64,000 bases of DNA, taken from the NCBI GenBank assembly GCA_950097015.1, contig CATNEN010000038.1, positions 17,928,001-17,992,000 on the forward strand. Reading direction: 5' to 3'. Both the position numbers and the translations under genes were made by a program. Positions 56,701 through 64,000 of this stretch are shown here, piece after piece. How positions within the stretch are numbered: the first letter of the stretch is position 1; each line of letters opens with the position of its first letter. This DNA comes from Macrostomum hystrix. Lineage: Eukaryota; Platyhelminthes; Macrostomidae. A model generated the notes under the pieces. It did no database searches. It was not told where the DNA came from and saw nothing but the letters and a program-made list of their open reading frames with translations.

Positions 56701-59700
56701 CTTCGATAGACATTGTGTCTTGCCCAGAATCGTCCACGGTTGCCACTTCACCAGCGAGACAGGCTTCAAGCAGGCTGTATAGTTGTTTCACTTTGCTGCA
56801 AATTACTTCCGGTGAGTTGCTTCTGAAAGTCCATTGATTTTTTGCAGCTGATCGATTACATTTTCCGTTTACTACTTTTAATGAAGCATTGCATGCATTA
56901 TACGAGTTTCACGGCTAGAGACATGAAAATACTGTCGTCTGAGATGCAGCAGAATATTTTTTGGACATTGTGCCGCTCTTAGGGTTTCTGTTTTACGAAT
57001 TTCCGAAAAACGAATGTTAGTGTGCAAGAACTATTACTGAACCTGACTGAATCTGCGAGGCGACAACACAAAATTGGCTGAGGATCTTCGGGCGGGGTGA
57101 TAGACCCGGAAGTCCCAAAAGGTTACAGATATCCTGGTTACAGAAAACTGAGACTCGTTTTTCATCTTCAAATTAGTTCTTAATCAGTAGAAAGATCATC
57201 TCAGATGTTTTTATTCAGACTTAATTGGCGATTCGGTTTTATTGATATTTTAGGAGATGCAGAAACGAAAATTATGTGGGTATTTGAAATACCCCCCAAA
57301 TGTCTTTCTACTTTTAAAGCCTTTAAAGTTTTCCGTGTTGGAGCCCCTATCACTTCTACACTGTACACTGGGTTTGATTATTGAAATGATAGTTATTTCG
57401 TACGTTATTAAAATTCTTACACAACGGTGCTGACGAAGTTCAATGGAATATTTAGATAAACAGAGCCTCGGTGCAAAGTCTCTAGAGTAATGATCGGTTG
57501 TTGAACGTATTCTGTCAGTGCGTCGAGAACTGCGGGCAGCTGGTCGATCATGTCGGACCAGTTGAACATGTCCGCTTGCCAGCCACTGACGAGAATAGTC
57601 AAACTGATGCTTTTCACAGCTCGGAGCATGATTCCGAGTAGCTTGAGCTGCATTGGTTTCTGCCTGAGCATAGTCTTGCCTGGCGATTGGCTGAAATGTT
57701 TTTGGTTTGCTAGACGCGAAAATTGGAAGCGAAACAGCTTGAGAAGATGCATCTTTTGTTTAAATCCAGTAGATTGTACATCCATATACTCACTAAATGC
57801 TCATAATCAGCCTGTTAAATAGATCGCTAGAGTTGGCATCAATTGAAGGATCCGCAGACAAGCGCTTCGCTTCCTCATCTGCCAGCAGTTTGGCTAGGTA
57901 AGTGTCCATGAATAGCAACAGGGCCGGACGGAACGTCTGCAGTGTGTTGATTCAATCCGTACTTCAGTTGATGCTTTGTGAGCAGATTTTTACGGTAACG
58001 TTAGTATAATAATTTCCATTGACAAAAAGAACGACTTTATAGTGTGTGTTTTGTCAGCACCAATCCACAAGCTGCGGTTCTGGTGAATCCTTCATCTCTC
58101 ATGCCGTAACAATCAATTATTAAAATGCACTAAAGCCTGACAACAAAGTATATTTCAAGTATATTTAAAGGAATCCTGAAACTGAGAAAATTTACCGTGG
58201 TCTATCAAATTAGAGCGAATAACGACTGTCACATTTTTTGGAAAACACTTATTATGCGAGTATTGCCTTAATCTCACAACTGGGACGTTGATGCGCTAAC
58301 AGTTTATAGGAGCTCGATTTATATTCAACTGTAGCTAGTAGGGGGTGAGTAGCAGAGCGGTTAACGTGTTTGTCCTTTCGCACAAGGTCCCTGAGCTCGA
58401 TTCCGCGGCGAGGTCACATTCATTTGGGGGTGCAGCCGCTGAGAGAAGTCTAGAGGCTTGTCGTGCAATTGGTGCCATTAAAGGCCAACCCACAAGGTAC
58501 AGTGAAGTGTACGCTGCCTGACGATGAGAAATTCAAGGCAGATGTACACACCTGTATGAGTGTCTGCTTGCGCTCAGCTGTCTGAGTGCGTGTGTGTGAG
58601 GTACAGCTTTTGGAAAAACATTATCCAATGCCTGAGCTGCTCAAAATAGCTATTTTTACATATGCGTCTTGCTTTATCATCCAATAATATACACGCGGAC
58701 TTTCCATCCAATCAACGCGAACTAAGAGCATGCTATTTAATCAGACGCTGAGCGCAAGAGTAAAGTGCATCCTTTTTTCCCATCCAGACTAGCTATCAGG
58801 CTTCTATGACAACCCTGATATAGCTTTACTCTTCCTGTCTAACAGGACTGTTGAATTCTAAACTCTGAGAATTTGAGAGAACTCAAATCTGCAGCATTCG
58901 AGTAACCGCTCCTACTTGACCGGCAGACCTCCAGGCTCCAGTCTTCGGAGACTCACTTAAGATAAGTCGGACAATACTCTTGTTGTCTAATTAATATCTT
59001 TGCGTGATCCAACATCCATGCGTATTTGACAACATTGCTGATTGCGAAATATAACGTCTAAGTTGAAGGGTACAACATCAAGGTAAACAGTCGAACCGGC
59101 CTCCTGTCTCCTTACTCAATAATGGGAGAGATAACTAGACCCTTAGTCCTAGACCTAGACCTAGACCTAGACCTAGTTCTAGTACTATTTTTAATTATTT
59201 CATGTGCCCAGGAGTCAGCGGAATAGCCTCCTCGCTGGCTGTGGTTCTAGTGTCACCAAATGATGTGCCTTTGTCCGCAGCCCTCCTGCAATTATTTTTA
59301 ATATATAATATTATTGCTCATAGCTCGTATTTTAGGAGCTTCTTACTTTTAACTGAGATCGGAAGTTTGAATCCCAGTCGAATGATGACAACTTGCTTTG
59401 TCATTTTAATGATGACAATAGGCCCTATCAAATTATATTCCACTTTTTTAACTCAAATGGTCCGGATTCGGTTGATTCAAAAGCTTACCTCCGAGTCCTT
59501 CTGAATCAACTTCTGATTCTGGCTGTCGAGAAACATCGATCTAAAGTACTGGTCGAACTCCTCAGCAGACACCGACAGCAGGTCCAGGTAGACAGGCATG
59601 CATTTGCACAGCTCTTGAACGCTGAGCACCAATTTGGGTAAAAATCTGCGGAAAATCTGTTCGCGAATGTCTCTGAGGAATTTCTGACAAGCCGGCAGCT

Positions 59701-62700
59701 TTTCGCCATTTTCCTCAATGAACGGCTTCAGCAGAAACTGAATGGTGTCTCGGTTAGTCAAAGCTTCATCGATGCTTGGAATATTCTACGTGGAAAATGG
59801 ATTTAATTAACAGGCAATCAGTTTAGTGAGTTTAGTGAGAGGCATTTTTTAATGCTCAATCGAGACAAGGGTTAACGGCGGAGTGGCATCGCGTCAAACG
59901 GTTCAAAAGGGTCCCCGAGCTCGAATCCTGCCTGCCTGACGATTAAGAAATTCAGACAGAATGTATGTCAGACAGACATACCCGTGTGTATGTGTGATTA
60001 AAAGGTCAGTTGATTGCGTGGACTTCCTTGCTGCTGTGGGTCAGCTGAGGGGCGAGTGGGTCAGCGGCTAACGTCGCTGCCTCGCACTCCAAATGACGCT
60101 AGTTCGATTCACCCTTCAAGTCACGATTAATTTCGGTACTTGTTGGGGGGGGTTTGGACAGTAGCGACCGGCGGAGGTGCACCATATTTCGTGCAATCAA
60201 AGCTTGAAATAATAGCTTCGCTCCTACCTTCTGTGTGCCTGTTCTGCGTTGTATGAGTTATGTGCGTTGGCGCTGGGGCGTTAGACCTTGCGGGGGGTGG
60301 CTGGAGGGCGGGTGTACACCGCCGCGCGCTCCCTGGAATTCCGTCAGCGCGATTGGATAAGTGTACACTCATCACCCGGCCCCCCCTGAGGACTGATTTC
60401 TTATCAGCCTTCCGCCCCGGCCTGGTCTGCTCTGTGCGTGTGGGGCTGGGGTGGGGGACACTGCTGCCTATTCTGGGTGCCTCCTGCCCTCCCCGGCTGG
60501 TCTGTGCTGTTGTGTGTGGTGCCTGCTCAGGGGAGGCGGCGCGATGGGCGCTAAAGCGCCTAGTTCGCCGGTCTGGGGGCGTGCCGCTCCGTCGCTTGTG
60601 CGACAAGTGCCCCGGGCCCCCTGCAGATAGATAGATAGAGAGTGGGTCAGCTGTCCCCCGAAATGATGCAATAAAGACCTCAGCCCTGTTCAAATCTTAA
60701 ATTTTTTGCTCGATTAAAAACCAAGGATCGCGTTTATTTTACGCGTCAAATAACGCACCGGAAGGCCCATCTTGGTTCGAATAGCGCATTCGTGCAGCCG
60801 CACAAGCAAGTATTTTCCTCGATCAAGCAGCCGCTCATTGTCAGTATTGCTAGACAAAAGGCGCAGGCAGATTCTATTCGCATCGTTCACTAAACCGGTG
60901 AAATCCACGGCTTTTAAATCGCTGGAATATGAAAATAACAAGTTTAATCAGTCTGCAGTGTTTGCGGTGTTTGTGGCCGCCAGTCTGTTGTATCAGGCCG
61001 GTTTGGTTGTCTCGGCCTTGGCCTCGCCCTCTCACCCTTCTCCCCCGTCCCTGCTCTGTGTGCCCTGAGCCGCCACCTGATTGGTGGCTGGGCGCGGGAG
61101 TTGTCTGTAAATCCTTACCCCAGCCCTGCGTAGCTTTGCCCGTCCACCCGGCCAGCCCGTACAACTCTACCCCTCCCTGCGCGCTGTTGGCTTGACTTTG
61201 GTAGTTTTTGCACCGCCTTCCCTGTCTGCCCCCACCCCCAGATAGGTGTCCTATTTTTTCATTGTCTGCCCATGCCGGGGCACCTCTCGTGCGCTCCTGC
61301 GATAGCGTTTGACCTTTACGATTCGAGCCGCAAAGACGGCTGTTACCGCGAGGACTCAATTTATTTCATGAAATCAAATAAATACACCGAACTCGTCAGA
61401 GAAGCCACCTGCGTCATCTTCCGTTCCGACTGGTAAGCGCTGCATTCGTGTTTTTCTTTTCGGAGTGCCAGGTCCGTACTGTACAATCTTACTTAGCAGT
61501 ACTGCGTCCTGACGCATAGCTCAGTTTACTTAATGCTACTGTGGGCGGGTATCCCGAACTGACCACAGTCACTACACTTACTAGGAGCTTTAATTCAAAC
61601 TTACTCAACACTTACTCAACTGCCGCCCCAAGCCGGATCAGCATCATGCCCAGAACGTCTGCCGTCTTCTTGGGTAGCGCTTTTCCATGTTGACATTCAA
61701 CCAGATCGTCGAATGTCCTTATCAGAGATTGCATGAACGATTGGTCACTCGAGTACATCTGAAATGTGTTTAATGGGAAAAGTCGTTTAAAACATAGTAA
61801 AGTTTTGTGCTCCAGCAATTAGCTAAGCAGCCTACGTGAATGATGGAACTGCTCAGCGGTCGGTCTACGTAGTAAGCGAGCTTTCGAACCAGCGCTGCCA
61901 TGACATTCTCTCTGAACTGCGCAGTCGCTTCATTTGTGGCGTCACAGGTAGCCAAATTGCTCAAGTAGAGCGCTTTCACTGAGTCTGGTATGTGGTCAAA
62001 AAATATCTTCTCGCTGAAATTCAATGTTTAAAAATTGCTTTATGTGTTCGCAAGGGACTCTGCATGGCAAATAAAACGTAGGTTAAACGACTGAATAAGT
62101 TTAGGCTATGCCCAGAAAAGTTGCAGTTAGCTTGGCCTCAGTTTGGGGGGTGGGTGGCAGAGTGGTCTAACGCGTTTGCCTCTCGCATCAAGGTCCCTGA
62201 GCTCGATATCGCGGCGAGGCCAAATTTATTTGGGGGGCACAGCCGCGGAGAGAAGGCTTGGGGGCTTGTCGTGCAATTTACGCCCTGAGGGCCAACCTCC
62301 AAGGCACAGTGAAGTGTACGCTGCCTGACGATGAGAAAGTCAGGGCAGATGTAAACACCTGTGTGAGCGTATGCCTGCGTACGGTATCTGTGTGCGTGTG
62401 TGCTCAGGAGTCAGCGAAATGGGCAGAATTGCCTCTTCGCTGGCTGCGGGTCTACTGACACTAAATGATGTGCCATTGCCCGAAGCCCTCCAGTAAATGT
62501 TACAATTATTGGTCTCAATTCGTTTTAGGTACGATAATAATTTCTGCAAAGAGTGATGCTGATTCCGATTTATAATTCAGAGTTCGAACCTGAAATTAGA
62601 CAGCTTGAATGTCACAGTCAGGTCGTTAAGCCGAGATACCGCGTAAGCGTGATCTTTCTGATCAGCCGCCTCGGCCGGTGCCTCGATGCGCAAGTCTTGG

Positions 62701-63323
62701 ACAGCTAGGAGAAGCTTTCTGGCGCACTCGGGGTCCTTTTGTGAGCATGAAAAGTAAACGAATAATGTACTTTTTATTCAACATGAAATGGATCAACAAT
62801 ATTTTTTGCTATAAATTGAGGACACACCTACAGAAGGGAAATTAACGTATCTCACCTCATACTTGCCTCGGTCATCTTTTCCAAGCTGTGTCAGGTCACT
62901 TAGCACATCTACTGTGAATCCGTTCAGCTTTGGAGTCAAGGTGCACACGCAGTAGGTGTCCCATAGGATCTGTCGCAGCTCTGTCTGCCACTTCTCATTC
63001 ATATGCCTAAATTTGAGTTTTTCAAGTTAGGTTGCTTGTCTGCCAAGGTTCAGCTAAAAACTAACTTTTTAGTTTTCTATCTCTTACATGACATCTCGAA
63101 TATGCACTAGGAACCGATTCACAATGTAGTGACCAGGAGAATTTCGTGCCGGCAGGGGCTGGCTGACGTCCGAGAAGCGCTCTCGAATGGCTAGGAGCAG
63201 TTTGACAATGTCCTCCTGACATAATGACACCGAAGGAAATCTGCTGCCCAGCTCGTCAAGCACTTTGTTGTTCAGTTGGGCATCGCTGGTTAGCAAATCA
63301 AGCGATTTAAAGTAAACATCCAT
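53735..63323 (-). CDS. helical-repeat/coiled-coil/Death/TIR-TIR protein, beta copy 2
   Basis: Near-identical duplicate of beta 1, shifted by 18.99-19.04 kb. Exon 1 starts at 63323; exon 12 is 56258-55450, exon 13 55372-55099, exon 14 55032-54773 and exon 15 54691-53735. Predicted length is 1,472 residues if the remaining junctions are equivalent. All exons are open and both NCRRE motifs are kept. Small protein differences from beta 1 include Asn to Thr and Thr to Ala changes in exon 12 (INNACKL to ITNACKL; LMTAIC to LMAAIC) and an Asp for Gly in the Asp-rich linker. The sequence before the start Met no longer allows the longer N-terminus that is open in beta 1, which supports MDVYF as the true start. 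Function is inferred from domains. Confidence 0.87.
58340..58600 (+). mobile_element. SINE-B in beta 2 intron 7
   Basis: Duplicate of 39300-39560; the sequence is the same over the head and body. Confidence 0.75.
59205..59300 (+). mobile_element. SINE-B 3' end fragment
   Basis: Duplicate of 40165-40262, preceded by the same CTAGAC hexamer run. Confidence 0.65.
60051..60685 (+). mobile_element. GC-rich tRNA-headed element in beta 2 intron 6
   Basis: Duplicate of 41047-41690 with small length changes in the poly-G and GATA tracts. Confidence 0.55.
60954..61305. mobile_element. GC-rich insert of unknown class in beta 2 intron 5
   Basis: Duplicate of 41960-42310; class not determined. Confidence 0.4.
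62146..62500 (+). mobile_element. SINE-B, essentially full length
   Basis: Duplicate of 43150-43510, with both tRNA-like boxes and the 3' end kept. Confidence 0.85.
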
Positions 63324-63507
63324 GCAAGCTGAAGTAAGAGTACGGGATGGCAGTTTTGGAATTTCATTTTTCGATTTTTAGGTTTTTAGCAGCATTTTAA
63401 ACTAGAAACGTAATAGGTAAAAACGTAGTCGGAAAATACCCATGCAGTTCAAGGCATACGAGTAATACTAGACAATACCCAGTCCTGTCCTATACATAAG
63501 ACACACA

Positions 63508-64000
63508 AGAGGTCCTGCTGAAGGCACAACAGAAGTCAATACCCTAGCTGAAGACACAACGGAAGTCGATACATTAGCTAGAGGCACAACAGAAGTCGAT
63601 ACACTAGCTAGAGGCACAACAGAATTCGATACCTTAGCTAGAGGCACAACAGAAGTCGATACACTAGCTGAGGCACAACAGAAGTCAATACCTTAGCTAG
63701 AGACACAACAGAAGTCGATACCTTAGCTAGAGACACAACAGAAGTCAATACCCTAGCTGAAGACACAACAGAAGTCAATACCCTAGCTGAGGCACAACAG
63801 AAGTCGATACATTAGCTGAAGACACAACAGAAGTCGATACACTAGCTAAAGGTACAACAGAAGTCGATACATTGGCTAGAGGCACAACAGAAGTCGATAC
63901 ATTAGCTAGAGGCACAACAGAAGTCGATACACTAGCTAGAGGCACAACAGAAGTCGATACACTAGCTAGAGGCACAACAGAAGTCGATACATTAGCTGAG
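63508..64000. repeat. 30-bp minisatellite behind beta 2
   Basis: Same unit as 44515-45630 (core GGCACAACAGAAGTCGATAC), in the same position relative to the beta gene, continuing past the window edge. Confidence 0.95.

Larger units (their letters stand above)
46248..64000. repeat. segmental duplication, unit 2 (runs off the window)
   Basis: Second copy of the alpha-beta-minisatellite unit. SINEs, GC-rich inserts and indels inside introns are shared with unit 1, so duplication postdates those insertions. The unit is not complete at the window edge. Confidence 0.85.

Noticed and set aside
27016-63323. Bacterial TIR anti-phage defence cluster
   Set aside because: Fifteen phase-matched introns per gene, SINEs inside introns and a Death domain show an animal genome.

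Overview
The window is nuclear DNA from an invertebrate animal. The genes are split by introns with GT/AG ends and phase-matched exons. The DNA is rich in tRNA-derived SINEs and in tandem minisatellites with 16-31 bp units. Recognisable single-copy genes are metazoan: methionine synthase reductase, a mitochondrial fission factor homologue, a family-32 glycosyltransferase and an F-box/LRR protein. A spiralian (lophotrochozoan-like) animal is my guess; the sequence does not settle the phylum.

Layout. 1-2.9 kb: a decayed P-superfamily transposon with a THAP-type transposase, about 100-bp inverted termini and an 8-bp target duplication, inserted in a 116-bp tandem repeat. 4.1-4.7 kb: a 21-bp minisatellite. 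5.1-8.3 kb (minus): a Golgi-type GT32 glycosyltransferase with a 16-bp minisatellite in an intron. 7.7-15.0 kb: mostly SINEs, a minisatellite apparently grown from a SINE head, and a MITE-like inverted repeat. 15.2-16.4 kb (plus): MFF homologue, followed by a 31-bp minisatellite. 19.1-20.3 kb (plus): short F-box/LRR gene. 20.6-20.9 kb: five inverted-CCAAT/CCAAT pairs leading into a complete five-exon MTRR gene (20.96-24.76 kb, plus). 25.5-26.5 kb: SINE head followed by a 22-bp minisatellite.

27.0-63.3 kb (minus): the main feature, four tandem 15-exon genes of about 1,470 codons. Each encodes a long helical N-terminal region, a coiled coil, a Death domain and two TIR domains. There are two gene types, alpha (27.0-34.0 and 46.1-53.0 kb) and beta (34.7-44.3 and 53.7-63.3 kb), in the order alpha-beta-alpha-beta. 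The alpha+beta pair plus a 30-bp minisatellite is a segmental duplication of about 19 kb that runs off the right edge. Alpha and beta differ strongly in the N-terminal helical exons. They are nearly identical, introns included, over the last 2.2 kb that encodes coiled coil, Death and TIR-TIR. The layout resembles an innate-immune or cell-death receptor family with a diversified sensor half and a homogenised effector half. Both TIR domains keep the glutamate expected of NAD-cleaving TIRs. Function is inferred from architecture only.
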